Source of the DNA: Mesorhizobium sp. NBSH29 | GTDB taxonomy: Bacteria > Pseudomonadota > Alphaproteobacteria > Rhizobiales > Rhizobiaceae | Direction of reading: 5' to 3' | Assembly: GCF_015500055.1 (NCBI RefSeq) | Contig: NZ_CP045492.1 | Coordinates: 2,800,501-2,864,500, forward strand | DNA: 64,000 nucleotides | Part shown: piece by piece, positions 44,920-55,604 of the stretch | How positions within the stretch are numbered: the first letter of the stretch is position 1 | Layout of the letters: each line of letters starts with the position of its first letter | Notes under the pieces: generated by a model | The model's input: only the letters and a program-made list of their open reading frames with translations | What the model was told of the DNA's origin: nothing | The model's database searches: none | Position numbers and translations under genes: made by a program

Positions 44920-45396
44920 TCAATTGGTCGTTAAAGTTGCACCCTTCGACTTCCCGTAAATCGCATCCGCTCGTTTTTCGAACGCATTGGTGAACATGCG
45001 AAACGCGCGGTCGAACATGGCGCCCATCATGGCGCCGAGGATGCGGCTTTTGAACTCGTAGTCGATGAAGAAATGGATGTCGGTACCGCCATCCTCGGCT
45101 AAATCAAAGCGCCACACATTGCTGAGATAGCGAAAAGGGCCATCAAGATATTTGACGTCGATGGCGCTCTCGTCAGGTTTGAGATGAACCTGGCTGGTAA
45201 AGGTCTCACGGATCGCTTTGTAGCCGACGGTCATGTCGGCGATGAGTACCGTGCGCCCGCCACGCTCCTTGCGAGAGCGGACCGTCAGCCCCTCGCAGAG
45301 CGGCAGGAATTCGGCGTATTTTTCAACGTCCGCCACAAGGGCAAACATTTGTTGAGGAGAATGAGCGACGTGTTTGACAGTTTCGAACTGAGGCAT
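44920..45396 (-). CDS. COQ10/RatA-like START-domain protein
   Basis: SRPBCC-fold protein of 158 residues. HVAHSPQQMFALVADVEKYAEFLPLCEG near its start, split here as VAHSPQQMFALVADV and YAEFLPLC, is the family hallmark, with FEKRADAIYGK at the end. Mitochondrial COQ10 binds ubiquinone and is needed for respiration; E. coli RatA is a homologue once described as a toxin. In an alphaproteobacterium the ubiquinone role is more likely. It lies eight bases after lipA and probably shares its transcript. Confidence 0.9.
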   Translation of the reverse strand: MPQFETVKHVAHSPQQMFALVADVEKYAEFLPLCEGLTVRSRKERGGRTVLIADMTVGYKAIRETFTSQVHLKPDESAIDVKYLDGPFRYLSNVWRFDLAEDGGTDIHFFIDYEFKSRILGAMMGAMFDRAFRMFTNAFEKRADAIYGKSKGATLTTN

Positions 45397-45404
45397 GGGC
45401 GGCG

Positions 45405-46370
45405 TCAGGCCGCCTTGCCGAGCTTTTCAGCACGCGCTGCGCGCAGTTTGGTAAAATCATCTCCGGCATGATGCGAGGAGCGCGTCAGCGGGCTTGAAGC
45501 GACCAGCAGAAAGCCCTTCGATTTTCCTACAGTCTCATAAGATTTGAACTCATCCGGCGTCACGAATTTCTTCACCGGATGATGCTTTTTCGTCGGCTGC
45601 AAATATTGGCCGATGGTCATGAAGTCGACATTGGCCGAGCGCAGATCATCCATCAGCTGCAGAATTTCATGACGCTCTTCGCCCAGTCCCACCATGATGC
45701 CGGACTTGGTGAAAATCGTAGGGTCAAGCTCTTTGACCCGCTGCAGAAGCCTGATCGAATGGAAATATCGCGCGCCCGGACGCACCGTCAGATAGTTGGA
45801 CGGTACTGTTTCCAGGTTGTGGTTGAAGACGTCGGGTCTTGCGGCAACCACAATCTCCAACGCGCCTTCCTTGCGCAGAAAATCTGGCGTCAAAATCTCG
45901 ATCGTCGTGCCGGGGTTTTGCCGGCGAATGGCATGTATGACGTCGGCAAAATGCTGCGCGCCGCCATCATCCAGATCGTCGCGGTCCACCGAGGTGATGA
46001 CGACATGGGTGAGCCCCATCTTGGCCACGGCCTGGCCGACGCTTTCGGCTTCATTGGGGTCGAGTGCGGTCGGAATGCCCGTCGCCACGTTGCAAAAGGC
46101 GCAAGCCCGCGTACAGATCTCGCCCATGATCATGAAGGTGGCGTGCTTCTTTTCCCAGCACTCGCCGATATTGGGGCAGCCGGCTTCCTCGCACACTGTC
46201 ACCAGCCCGTGCGATTTCACGATTTCGCGGGTCTCGGCATAGCCTTTTGAGACCGGCGCCTTGACGCGAATCCAGTCGGGCTTGCGCAGCACTTCCTGAT
46301 CGGGGCGATGCGCCTTTTCAGGATGGCGCGCCCGCGGCGGGCTGGAGAGGGTGTCGAGAAGCGTGACCAT
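45405..46370 (-). CDS. lipA: Lipoyl synthase
   Basis: Radical-SAM enzyme of 321 residues that inserts two sulfurs into the octanoyl group on lipoyl domains, such as those of PdhB and PdhC encoded just upstream. The auxiliary cluster cysteines are in [12 protein letters not shown] near residue 60, and the radical-SAM CxxxCxxC is CTRACAFC near residue 88. [12 protein letters not shown] and SGIMVGLGE are family signatures. It follows glsB by 12 bases and precedes the COQ10-like gene by eight. Confidence 0.97.
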   Translation of the reverse strand: MVTLLDTLSSPPRARHPEKAHRPDQEVLRKPDWIRVKAPVSKGYAETREIVKSHGLVTVCEEAGCPNIGECWEKKHATFMIMGEICTRACAFCNVATGIPTALDPNEAESVGQAVAKMGLTHVVITSVDRDDLDDGGAQHFADVIHAIRRQNPGTTIEILTPDFLRKEGALEIVVAARPDVFNHNLETVPSNYLTVRPGARYFHSIRLLQRVKELDPTIFTKSGIMVGLGEERHEILQLMDDLRSANVDFMTIGQYLQPTKKHHPVKKFVTPDEFKSYETVGKSKGFLLVASSPLTRSSHHAGDDFTKLRAARAEKLGKAA

Positions 46371-46382
46371 TTTGGTTATGCC

Positions 46383-46664
46383 TTAGCTGCGGGCCTTGGC
46401 CCGGCCGAAAAGCCAGAGGATGAGAATGGCGCCAACGGCAGCGACAATCAGATTGCCGGCAAAGCCCTGATAGTTGAAATCGAGCAGCCCGGCCAGCGTG
46501 CCGCCGACAAACGAACCGGCAATACCCACCAGAATGTTGGTCAATAGCCCATGTTCGCGGTTCATCGCCTTTTCAGCGATATAGCCGGCAAGAAAACCGA
46601 TCAAAAGCATACCGAAAAAGCCGACGCCCTGCATCCCCATGACGCCTGCGTTGTGATCCATCAT
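46383..46664 (-). CDS. GlsB/YeaQ/YmgE-family small membrane protein
   Basis: Transglycosylase-associated-type membrane protein of 93 residues with three hydrophobic segments: FFGMLLIGFLAGYIAEKAM, a glycine-rich LLTNILVGIAGSFVGGTLAG, and LIVAAVGAILILWLFGR. The family is stress-linked, but the mechanism is unknown. AGGAGA lies just before ATG 46664, which decides the start. It sits between lpdA and lipA. Confidence 0.88.
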   Translation of the reverse strand: MMDHNAGVMGMQGVGFFGMLLIGFLAGYIAEKAMNREHGLLTNILVGIAGSFVGGTLAGLLDFNYQGFAGNLIVAAVGAILILWLFGRAKARS

Positions 46665-46742
46665 CAGTCTCTCCTGCCGCAACCTGTCTTGCACATATAA
46701 TGCAGAAACAGCGGCCAAAACACCCCTGCCCGCCCTGCTCAG

Positions 46743-48206
46743 CTATGCGTTCAGCGCACGGCCATAGGCGTCGAGCACGCTTTCCTTCATCGTCTCCGAA
46801 AGGGTCGGATGCGGAAAGATTGTGTGCATCAGTTCTTCCTCAGTGGTCTCCAGGTTCATCGCCACAACAAAGCCCTGGATCAACTCGGTCACTTCGGCAC
46901 CAACCAGATGCGCACCGAGCAGCTGCCCGGTTTTCTTATCGAAAATAGTTTTTACCAGACCCTGAGCTTCACCCAGCGCAATAGCCTTGCCATTGGCGAC
47001 ATAAGGGAAGCGTCCGACGCGAATGTCCTTGCCGACCTCTTTGGCCTTGGCTTCGGTCAGGCCGACAGACGCCACTTGAGGGTGGCAATAGGTGCAGCCT
47101 GGGATCAAGAGCTTGTCCATCGGGTGGACGTTGGGCAGGCCGGCGATCTTTTCGACGCAGATCACTGCCTCGTGCTCGGCCTTGTGGGCCAGCATCGGCG
47201 GACCGGCGACATCGCCAATGGCGTAGATGCCTGCGACATTGGTCTTGCCGTAGCCATCAATGCCAATGGTTCCGCGCTCGATCTTCACACCCAATGATTC
47301 AAGCCCGAGATTCTCGACATTGCCCTGAACGCCGACAGCCGAAATCATCCGGTCGGCGGTGATCTTCTCCACCTTGCCGTCTTTCATCTCGACATGAGCG
47401 GTAATGGAGTTTTGGCTTTTTTCCACCTTGGTGACTTTTGCCTCAAGCATGAATTTCATGCCCTGCCGTTCAAACTGCTTCTTGGCCAATGCGGAAATTT
47501 CGGCATCCTCGACAGGCATCACCTGCGCCATCAGTTCGACCACCGTCACCTCGACACCCATGGTGCGATAGAAAGAAGCAAATTCGATGCCGATGGCGCC
47601 TGAACCCATCACAAGCAATGATTTCGGCATCTCCGCGGGCACCATGGCATCAAAATAGGTCCAGATCAGCTTGCCGTCGGGCTCAATGCCGGGCAGCGCG
47701 CGCGGCCTTGCCCCCGTCGCCACGATCACATGCTTGGCATGGTATGTGCCCTCGCCCTTGGTATTTTTCGGCAATGGAGCCTGTGGCTGCATCGGCTTCT
47801 TTGTCGGCTTCGCCACCACGACCTCGGCCGGCTTGTCGCCGGAACCAGCCTTGGCCACCTTGGCTTCGCCCCAAATCACGTCGACCTTGTTCTTCTTCAT
47901 CAGAAAACCGACGCCCGCGTTCATGCGCTCAGCAATGCCGCGCGAGCGTGCCACCACGGCCTTCACGTCCGCCAAGACTTTGCCTTCGATCTTGAGCCCG
48001 TATTTGTCGGCGTGACTGGCCAGATGCATCACCTCCGCCGAGCGCAACAGCGCCTTGGTAGGAATGCACCCCCAATTGGAGCAGATGCCAGCCAGATGCT
48101 CGCGCTCGACAATGGCAGTCTTCAGACCAAGCTGTGAGGCGCGGATGGCGGCAATATAACCGCCGGGGCCAGCGCCGATGACAATGACGTCGTAGGATTC
48201 AGACAC
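46743..48206 (-). CDS. lpdA: Dihydrolipoyl dehydrogenase (E3)
   Basis: FAD disulfide reductase of 487 residues that reoxidises dihydrolipoyl groups of the pyruvate dehydrogenase complex. FAD site VIVIGAGPGGYIAAIRASQL, redox-active disulfide CSNWGC followed by IPTKALL, NAD site VMGSGAIGIEFASFY, and the C-terminal HPTLSE with the catalytic His. GTG 48206 has AGGAG eight bases upstream and starts directly at SESYDVIVIG, so I use it instead of an earlier TTG. There is a charged Lys-rich insert near residues 115-145, common in rhizobial E3. It belongs to the pdhABC operon, separated by the GDSL gene. Confidence 0.96.
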   Translation of the reverse strand: MSESYDVIVIGAGPGGYIAAIRASQLGLKTAIVEREHLAGICSNWGCIPTKALLRSAEVMHLASHADKYGLKIEGKVLADVKAVVARSRGIAERMNAGVGFLMKKNKVDVIWGEAKVAKAGSGDKPAEVVVAKPTKKPMQPQAPLPKNTKGEGTYHAKHVIVATGARPRALPGIEPDGKLIWTYFDAMVPAEMPKSLLVMGSGAIGIEFASFYRTMGVEVTVVELMAQVMPVEDAEISALAKKQFERQGMKFMLEAKVTKVEKSQNSITAHVEMKDGKVEKITADRMISAVGVQGNVENLGLESLGVKIERGTIGIDGYGKTNVAGIYAIGDVAGPPMLAHKAEHEAVICVEKIAGLPNVHPMDKLLIPGCTYCHPQVASVGLTEAKAKEVGKDIRVGRFPYVANGKAIALGEAQGLVKTIFDKKTGQLLGAHLVGAEVTELIQGFVVAMNLETTEEELMHTIFPHPTLSETMKESVLDAYGRALNA

Positions 48207-48223
48207 TGGCTTTTCTCCTGTCT

Positions 48224-48865
48224 TCAAAGCGCTAGCATCAAGCGTACAACAGGCGCCAATGCAGAGCCGATATGTCGTGTATTCTCAGCGTCCAGATGAA
48301 CGCCATCGAGTGACGTCGTCACCGCCACGCTGCCGGCGTCAAAAAAACCGCAGCCAACTTCGTCGGCAAGTCTTGCATAGAGCCCGGCGAGCTTTTGAGC
48401 CTCTGCCACGCCGCCCTCGAACATGGCAGCGAAATCGCTGTTTTCAGTGTCGCATAGCGCCGGCGGCGCCACCAGGAGCACATCGGGCGCCGGCGCATCC
48501 AGCGGATAGGCCATGCCGCTGATGATGTCGACCAACCGCTGCATACCCTGCTTCGCGCCGATGGCACGACCGCAGGTGAATGGCTTCATGTCATTGGCGC
48601 CGAGCATGATGATGACGAGATCAAGCGGCGCATGGGTCGCCAGAACGACCGGCAAAGCCGTCGCGCCATTTCGGTTGAAGTCGGCCAGATGGTCGTCAAA
48701 GGCGGTGGTGCGTCCGTTCAGCCCCTCCGCGATCACCAGCGCGCTGTCGCCCAGTTCGACCTGCAATACGCTCGGCCAGCGATCCTCATAGGCGTGGCGT
48801 GCCGGCCCCTCGGCATTGTAGCCCCAGGTCAGCGAATCGCCGTAGCAGAGCACCGTCTTTTTCAC
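48224..48865 (-). CDS. SGNH/GDSL hydrolase
   Basis: Esterase-like SGNH hydrolase of 213 residues. Block I is VLCYGDSLTWGYNAEG with the catalytic Ser near residue 11, block II includes EGLNGRTTAFDD, block III is IIMLGANDMK, and block V DGVHLDAENTRHIG holds the catalytic Asp/His. No signal peptide, so probably cytosolic. The substrate is unknown; relatives are arylesterases or carbohydrate esterases. It is inserted in the pdh operon, 24 bases after pdhC and 17 before lpdA, so it is presumably coexpressed with the complex. Confidence 0.9.
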   Translation of the reverse strand: MKKTVLCYGDSLTWGYNAEGPARHAYEDRWPSVLQVELGDSALVIAEGLNGRTTAFDDHLADFNRNGATALPVVLATHAPLDLVIIMLGANDMKPFTCGRAIGAKQGMQRLVDIISGMAYPLDAPAPDVLLVAPPALCDTENSDFAAMFEGGVAEAQKLAGLYARLADEVGCGFFDAGSVAVTTSLDGVHLDAENTRHIGSALAPVVRLMLAL

Positions 48866-48889
48866 GCCTTTTGCCCCCGGTCCCGGAAC

Positions 48890-50272
48890 CTAGACCAGCA
48901 TGCCGATCGGATTTTCAATGTGGCGCTGGAAGGCGACCAGAAGCTCGGCACCCAGAGCACCATCAACAGCGCGATGGTCAGTCGACAGCGTCACCGACAT
49001 GATAGTCGCCACCTCGATCTTTCCATCCTTCACCACCGCCCGCTCCTCGCCAGCACCAACGGCCAGAATGGTCGCGTGCGGCGGGTTGATGACGGCGGCA
49101 AAATCCTTGATGCCGAACATGCCGAGATTAGAGACGGCTGACGAGCCGCCCTGATATTCTTCCGGCTTCAGTTTTCGGTTTCGCGCACGACCGGCCAGAT
49201 CCTTCATCTCATTGGCGATAGCCGACAAGGTCTTTTCCTCGGCGCGGCGCACGATGGGCGTGATCAGCCCGCCTGGGATGGAGACGGCAACGCCGACGTC
49301 GCAATGCTTGTGCTGCACCATATTGGCCTCGGTCCACGAAACATTGGCCGTCGGCACGTCGCGCAGCGCCAACGCCAACGCCTTGATGATGAAATCATTG
49401 ACCGATACCTTGTATGCCGGAACCTCGCCCTTGTCGGTCTTTTTGACCGGAGCAGCCGCATTGATCTGCACCCGTAGCGCCAACAGTGCGTCGAGCTTGC
49501 AATCCAGCGTCAGATAGAAATGCGGGATCGTGCTCTTGGCCTCGACCAGCCGGCGCGCAATGGTCTTGCGCATATTGTCGTGCGGGATGAGCTCGTAAGA
49601 GCCTTCCTGGAAGAGTTTTAGCACCGCATCGTCCGACATCGGCTTTGCAGCAGGAGATGCTGCGCCGCCCGTTGGCTTGGCATCACTCCTGGCACCGCCA
49701 CCAGCGACTGCGGCCTCCACATCGGCCTTGACCACGCGTCCGTGAGGGCCCGAGCCCGACAGCGCAGCAAGATCGACATTAGCGTCTTTGGCAATCCGGC
49801 GGGCCAGCGGAGAGGCAAAGACGCGCTCGCCCTTGTCCTGGCCATTGGCTGTTGGTGCCACGTCCGTTTTCTTATCGTCAGTCTTCGCGGGCTCGGCCTT
49901 TGCCGGCGCAGCCTTCGCTTCCGCTTTGATATCCTGTTTTGCTTCGGTCTTTTGCCCTTCGGCTTTAGGTGTGTCGGCCTTGGCGGGTGCCGCATCACCG
50001 GCGCCCTTGGCGGCCTCAGCGGCATCCTCGCCTTCGGCGGCCAGAACGGCAATCAGCGCATTGACCTTGACGCCCTCGGTGCCTGCGGCGACCACTAGCT
50101 TGGCAACGGTGCCTTCATCGACGGCCTCGACTTCCATGGTCGCCTTGTCGGTCTCTATCTCGGCGATGATGTCGCCGGGCGCAACATGATCGCCTTCTTT
50201 GACCAGCCATTTGGACAAATTGCCCTCCTCCATCGTCGGAGAAAGAGCCGGCATGGTGATGTTGATGGGCAT
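48890..50272 (-). CDS. pdhC: Pyruvate dehydrogenase E2, dihydrolipoamide acetyltransferase
   Basis: Core acetyltransferase of 460 residues. One lipoyl domain (1-77) carries the lipoyl Lys in [12 protein letters not shown]. An Ala/Lys/Pro-rich linker runs from about 80 to 150. The peripheral subunit-binding domain is ASPLARRIAKDANVDLAALS near residue 152. The catalytic domain (about 225-460) ends with TDHRAVDGALGAE, which holds the catalytic His and Asp. It lies 13 bases after pdhB. Often called aceF in other bacteria. Confidence 0.97.
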   Translation of the reverse strand: MPINITMPALSPTMEEGNLSKWLVKEGDHVAPGDIIAEIETDKATMEVEAVDEGTVAKLVVAAGTEGVKVNALIAVLAAEGEDAAEAAKGAGDAAPAKADTPKAEGQKTEAKQDIKAEAKAAPAKAEPAKTDDKKTDVAPTANGQDKGERVFASPLARRIAKDANVDLAALSGSGPHGRVVKADVEAAVAGGGARSDAKPTGGAASPAAKPMSDDAVLKLFQEGSYELIPHDNMRKTIARRLVEAKSTIPHFYLTLDCKLDALLALRVQINAAAPVKKTDKGEVPAYKVSVNDFIIKALALALRDVPTANVSWTEANMVQHKHCDVGVAVSIPGGLITPIVRRAEEKTLSAIANEMKDLAGRARNRKLKPEEYQGGSSAVSNLGMFGIKDFAAVINPPHATILAVGAGEERAVVKDGKIEVATIMSVTLSTDHRAVDGALGAELLVAFQRHIENPIGMLV

Positions 50273-50285
50273 CCGCGCTTGCTCC

Positions 50286-51713
50286 CTACGACCGATACGT
50301 GACGGCTTTCACCGCCGCAACGACTTCGCCGACATTGGGCAATGCAAGCTTTTCGAGATTGGCCGCATAGGGCATCGGCACGTCTTTGCCGGCGACCGTA
50401 ATGACGGGTGCATCCAGAAAATCAAAAGCGCGCTGCGAGACCTGGTTGGCAATGAAGTCGCCGACTGAGGATTGCGGGAACCCTTCTTCCACCACAACGA
50501 GGCGGTTTGTCTTTTTCACCGATTCGATGACTGTATCGAGATCCATCGGGCGGATGGTTCGGAGATCGATGATCTCGGCATCGATGCCCATCTTGGCCAG
50601 TTCCACTTCCGCCTTGATCGCATAGGTCATGCCTATGCTGAATGAGACGATGGTGACGTCCTTGCCCTTCTTGTGGATACGCGCCTTGCCGATGGGCAGG
50701 ACGAAATCATCCATCTTGGGCACTTCGAAGCTCTGGCCGTAAAGTATCTCGTTTTCGAGGAAGATCACCGGGTTCGGATCGCGGATCGCTGCCTTCAACA
50801 GGCCCTTGGCGTCGGCGGCGCTGTAAGGCATCACCACTTTCAGCCCCGGAATGTGGCTGTACCAGGCGGCATAATCCTGGCTGTGCTGGGCGCCGACACG
50901 CGCTGCAGCGCCATTTGGCCCCCGGAACACAATGGGCGCACCCATCTGGCCACCCGACATATAAAGTGTCTTGGCTGCCGAATTGATGATCTGGTCAATC
51001 GCCTGCATGGCAAAATTGAACGTCATGAACTCGACAATCGGCTTCAGCCCGGCCATCGCCGCGCCAACGCCGACGCCGGCAAAACCATGTTCGGTGATCG
51101 GCGTATCGACCACGCGGCGCGCGCCGAACTCCTGCAGCAACCCTTGAGTGATCTTGTAGGCGCCCTGATATTCGGCGACTTCCTCGCCCATGATGAAAAC
51201 GTCGCTGTCGCGGCGCATTTCTTCCGCCATGGCATCGCGCAGCGCTTCACGCACTGTGGTCTGCACCATTTCGGTGCCCGAAGGGATATCTGGATCCGCG
51301 ACCGCTTCAGCCTTTGGCGCCGCTGGAACCTTTGCCGCTTCCTTGGAAGCAGGTTCTTCATCGGCCTTGTCGCCTGCTGCGCCCGAATCAGCTGCGTCCT
51401 TGTTAGCCGCCTTCGGCTTGTCGTCGGCCTTCGGTGCGGGTTTTGCGGCGTCCAGATCGTCGGCGCTTTCGCCATCCTGCAAAAGAATGGCAATCGGCGT
51501 GTTGACCTTCACGCCTTCCGTGCCGGCGGCGATCAGGATTTTGCCAAGCGTGCCTTCGTCGACCGCCTCCACTTCCATGGTCGCCTTGTCGGTCTCAATT
51601 TCGGCAATCACATCGCCGGGCGCGACCTTGTCGCCTTCATTCTTCAGCCATTTGGAAACATTGCCCTCTTCCATCGTCGGCGAGAGCGCGGGCATCAAAA
51701 TTTCAATCGGCAT
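50286..51713 (-). CDS. pdhB: Pyruvate dehydrogenase E1 beta with N-terminal lipoyl domain
   Basis: E1 beta subunit of 475 residues. Unlike most E1 beta proteins (about 330 residues), it begins with a lipoyl domain (1-77, lipoyl Lys in [12 protein letters not shown]), then an acidic/Ala-rich linker (about 80-145). The transketolase-like beta domain follows from [17 protein letters not shown], including [12 protein letters not shown] and the C-terminal VEEGFPQSS. This architecture is known from rhizobia and related alphaproteobacteria. The lipoyl domain closely resembles that of PdhC. ATG 51713 removes a non-homologous leader that overlaps pdhA. Confidence 0.97.
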   Translation of the reverse strand: MPIEILMPALSPTMEEGNVSKWLKNEGDKVAPGDVIAEIETDKATMEVEAVDEGTLGKILIAAGTEGVKVNTPIAILLQDGESADDLDAAKPAPKADDKPKAANKDAADSGAAGDKADEEPASKEAAKVPAAPKAEAVADPDIPSGTEMVQTTVREALRDAMAEEMRRDSDVFIMGEEVAEYQGAYKITQGLLQEFGARRVVDTPITEHGFAGVGVGAAMAGLKPIVEFMTFNFAMQAIDQIINSAAKTLYMSGGQMGAPIVFRGPNGAAARVGAQHSQDYAAWYSHIPGLKVVMPYSAADAKGLLKAAIRDPNPVIFLENEILYGQSFEVPKMDDFVLPIGKARIHKKGKDVTIVSFSIGMTYAIKAEVELAKMGIDAEIIDLRTIRPMDLDTVIESVKKTNRLVVVEEGFPQSSVGDFIANQVSQRAFDFLDAPVITVAGKDVPMPYAANLEKLALPNVGEVVAAVKAVTYRS

Positions 51714-51726
51714 CGTTCGCGCTCCC

Positions 51727-52767
51727 TTACAGCAGAATATCGGTCCAGAGCTCGGATGCATCCGGCTCGGGATCGGTTTGCGCGAATTCGGCGGCATCGG
51801 CGACAATGTCGCGAACCTCCTTGTCGATGGCCTTGAGTTCGTCTTCGGTGGCCCACTTTTTGTCCAGCACGCGCGCCTTCACCTGCTCGATCGGATCCTG
51901 CTCGGAGCGCATTTTCTGCACTTCCTCCTTGGTTCGATATTTGGCCGGGTCGGACATGGAGTGGCCGCGATAGCGGTAGGTCTGCATTTCGAGGATGATC
52001 GGCCCCTTGCCGGAGCGACACCATTCTGTTGCCAAGTCGGCTGCCGACTTCACCGCGCGCACATCCATGCCATCGACCTGGATACCAGGGATCTTGAACG
52101 AGGCGCCGCGGTGCGAAAAGTCAGTCTCGGCAGACGAACGCGACACCGATGTGCCCATTGCGTAGCGGTTGTTTTCGATGATGTAGATCACCGGCAGCTT
52201 CCACAGCGAGGCCATGTTGAAGCTTTCATAGACCTGGCCCTGATTGGCAGCACCGTCGCCAAAATAGGTCAGCGAAACATTCTTGTTCTCGCGGTAGCGG
52301 TTGGCGAAGGCAAGCCCGGTGCCCAATGACACCTGCGCGCCGACAATGCCGTGGCCGCCGTAGAAATTCTTTTCCTTGGAGAACATGTGCATGGAACCGC
52401 CCTTGCCACGCGAGTAGCCGCCGCGGCGTCCGGTCAGTTCGGCCATTACGCCACGCGGCGTCATGTCCATGGCCAGCATGTGGCCGTGATCACGATAGGC
52501 GGTGATCATCTGGTCGCCTTCAATCAGCGCCATCTTCATGCCGGTGACGACGGCTTCCTGGCCGATATAAAGGTGGCAAAAGCCGCCGATAAAACCCATG
52601 CCGTAGAGTTGGCCGGCCTTTTCCTCGAAGCGGCGGATCAAAAGCATGGCGCGGTAGGCATCAAGCTCCTGCGTCTTGTCAAACTCAGCCGGCTTGGGCG
52701 TCGCGGGAAGCGCAGCCTTGCCCTCGGATTTCGACTTTACAGGCGTCTTCTTCGTGGCTGTCGCCAT
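51727..52767 (-). CDS. pdhA: Pyruvate dehydrogenase E1 alpha
   Basis: E1 alpha subunit of 346 residues that decarboxylates pyruvate with thiamine diphosphate. The ThDP motif is [17 protein letters not shown], ending in IIENN, near residues 190-222. The phosphorylation-loop equivalent is [15 protein letters not shown] near residue 285. A Lys-rich N-terminus of about 30 residues precedes the domain. GGGAGTGATCG lies before the ATG. It is the first gene of pdhA-pdhB-pdhC-GDSL-lpdA, with an inverted repeat upstream. Confidence 0.97.
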   Translation of the reverse strand: MATATKKTPVKSKSEGKAALPATPKPAEFDKTQELDAYRAMLLIRRFEEKAGQLYGMGFIGGFCHLYIGQEAVVTGMKMALIEGDQMITAYRDHGHMLAMDMTPRGVMAELTGRRGGYSRGKGGSMHMFSKEKNFYGGHGIVGAQVSLGTGLAFANRYRENKNVSLTYFGDGAANQGQVYESFNMASLWKLPVIYIIENNRYAMGTSVSRSSAETDFSHRGASFKIPGIQVDGMDVRAVKSAADLATEWCRSGKGPIILEMQTYRYRGHSMSDPAKYRTKEEVQKMRSEQDPIEQVKARVLDKKWATEDELKAIDKEVRDIVADAAEFAQTDPEPDASELWTDILL

Positions 52768-52882
52768 CGATCACTCCCGGTTGGCTGTCTCTTTTCGGAC
52801 ATTAGGGAGGCTGCGCGCAAGCGATTGCGAGCAATACGCCACCTCCCTGGCTGATCAAAAGCTAGCACGCAATATGACGCTA

Positions 52883-52906
52883 AGCCATGCGGAAAAATGC
52901 ATGGCT
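52883..52906. repeat. Inverted repeat upstream of pdhA
   Basis: AGCCATGC (52883-52890) and GCATGGCT (52899-52906) form perfect eight-base arms with an eight-base spacer, about 115 bases upstream of pdhA. Operator-like; it could bind a regulator of the pdh operon. No T-run on the side that would end ftsB-directed transcripts. Confidence 0.45.
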
Positions 52907-52963
52907 GGCATGCAGCTAAACTGTTCTATTTCAAGGAATTATCGATGATTAACTGCATTTCAG

Positions 52964-53299
52964 TTAACGAGCAGGTCGCCAATCCTGCCTGTCGAGCATG
53001 ATAATGATTTCATCGGGATTTGAGACGTTGAGGGCGCGCCGCGCTTGTTCGTCAAGCATATCTTTTTCAATGGTGCCGTCGTGCAAAAGCCGCACCCGGT
53101 GCTCTAGCTGCAGACGTTCTTTCCGAACCGTGGCGAGGTCCTGCTGCAATTCGGCGACACGCGCCTCAACGCGATGTTTCGAATAGATGCCGAATTCGCC
53201 GTGGTAAGCATGATAGCCAAAATACGCGAGGAACGCAGCGCAAATAGCCGGCACGATCAGCCGTCCGGTATTTCTCTGCTTGTGCTGGCGTGTCCACAT
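52964..53299 (-). CDS. ftsB: Septum formation initiator (FtsB/DivIC family)
   Basis: Bitopic cell-division protein of 111 residues. A short basic cytosolic N-terminus precedes one membrane segment (LIVPAICAAFLAYFGYHAYHG, read as about residues 14-34). A coiled coil follows (VEARVAELQQDLATVRKER then LQLEHRVRLL), and the end has MLDEQARRALN and a PDEIIIML motif. It links FtsQ to FtsL in the divisome. Placement between eno and pdhA is standard in alphaproteobacteria. Confidence 0.9.
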   Translation of the reverse strand: MWTRQHKQRNTGRLIVPAICAAFLAYFGYHAYHGEFGIYSKHRVEARVAELQQDLATVRKERLQLEHRVRLLHDGTIEKDMLDEQARRALNVSNPDEIIIMLDRQDWRPAR

Positions 53300-53394
53300 G
53301 GCGCGATTTCCGTTGCACCTCTTTGTGCGCTGCTCATGCTTAATGGCCGGTTACGAGCAGGAGCAGCGGGAACGATTTTGGTGCACTCCCGTCA

Positions 53395-53415
53395 CCGACC
53401 CGCATGGCGGGTCGG
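53395..53415. repeat. Hairpin between ftsB and eno
   Basis: CCGACCCGC (53395-53403) and GCGGGTCGG (53407-53415) form a perfect nine-pair stem with a three-base loop, 47 bases after the eno stop. It may end the eno transcript, but there is no T-run on the minus strand. Confidence 0.45.
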
Positions 53416-53462
53416 GCAACACCTTGGATGGAAGAGGGCAGCCCCTCGTCCCGTGTAAACAT

Positions 53463-54866
<1,404 letters not shown>

Positions 54867-54891
54867 TCATCTAGCTAATAAAGTGACGCGA

Positions 54892-55254
54892 TCACCAGTA
54901 AGGAGTCTGGTTGTAATAGGAGTACGAGGCGTTTCGGGCGTTCAGCCCATTGTTGCCGGTCAACTCCTCGATAGAGTGTGACGGCGCGTTTTGCAGCATT
55001 TCCTTGCTGAAGGGCACGACATATCCGCCCTGGTCGGGCACGTAGTCGAGCGCCGACCACGGCACGGCATGGTATTTTTCGCCGATGCCCAAAAATCCGC
55101 CAAAGCCGATGACGGCATACATGATTTGGTTCGAGCTCTTTTCCAGCATCACGTCTTCAATCTCACCGATATGCTCGCCTTCGCTGTTGTAGACTTCGGT
55201 GCCCATAACGCGCGATGCAGCAATGGCATTGGTGTGTCCGGTCTGTGTGGTCAT
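54892..55254 (-). CDS. PRC-barrel domain protein
   Basis: Protein of 120 residues with one PRC-barrel (about 10-80): ASRVMGTEVYNSEGEHIGEI, then EDVMLEK and IMYAVIGFGGFLGIGEKYHA. PRC-barrels occur in RimM and in photosynthetic reaction-centre H subunits; stand-alone rhizobial copies are often stress-induced, of unknown role. The tail is rich in Asn/Tyr. GAGGAGACGACT before ATG 55254 decides the start over one seven codons upstream. Confidence 0.85.
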   Translation of the reverse strand: MTTQTGHTNAIAASRVMGTEVYNSEGEHIGEIEDVMLEKSSNQIMYAVIGFGGFLGIGEKYHAVPWSALDYVPDQGGYVVPFSKEMLQNAPSHSIEELTGNNGLNARNASYSYYNQTPYW

Positions 55255-55321
55255 AGTCGTCTCCTCATGTTGCAAGGTGCAAGAACAATGAGGAGACGCA
55301 TTGATGGTTCCGGATAAACCC

Positions 55322-55525
55322 TCAGTCAGCGAGAACGAAGGTGATCTTCATGTTCACCCGGTAGGCGGCAATCTTACCGTCCTTGATGACCATCTTCTGA
55401 TCCTTGATCCAAGCGCTTTCAATGTTTTTAAGTGTCTGCGCGGCGCGCTCAATTCCCTTCTCGATGGCATCTTGAAAGCTCTTTTTCGACGAGGCAGTAA
55501 TTTCTGTAACGCGGGCTACTGACAT
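55322..55525 (-). CDS. Dodecin-family flavin-binding protein
   Basis: Small protein of 67 residues that assembles as a hollow dodecamer storing flavin. VTEITASSKKSFQDAIEKGI, then TLKNIESAWIKDQKMVIKDG with the flavin-stacking Trp near residue 39, and YRVNMKITFVL match the full family length. AGGAGG precedes the ATG. It is next to the PRC-barrel gene and probably shares the stress or stationary-phase context. Confidence 0.93.
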   Translation of the reverse strand: MSVARVTEITASSKKSFQDAIEKGIERAAQTLKNIESAWIKDQKMVIKDGKIAAYRVNMKITFVLAD

Positions 55526-55604
55526 GCGGTCCTCCTTTGGGTTGTTGAGGTGTGAAGCCTACAACCAGAAACCGCAGAAGGGCAATTGCCGCCGGCCGGC
55601 AGCC

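Noticed and set aside
44920-45396. RatA toxin of a toxin-antitoxin pair.
   Set aside because: The family name is historical. There is no partner gene, and the setting beside lipA in an alphaproteobacterium favours a COQ10-like ubiquinone role.
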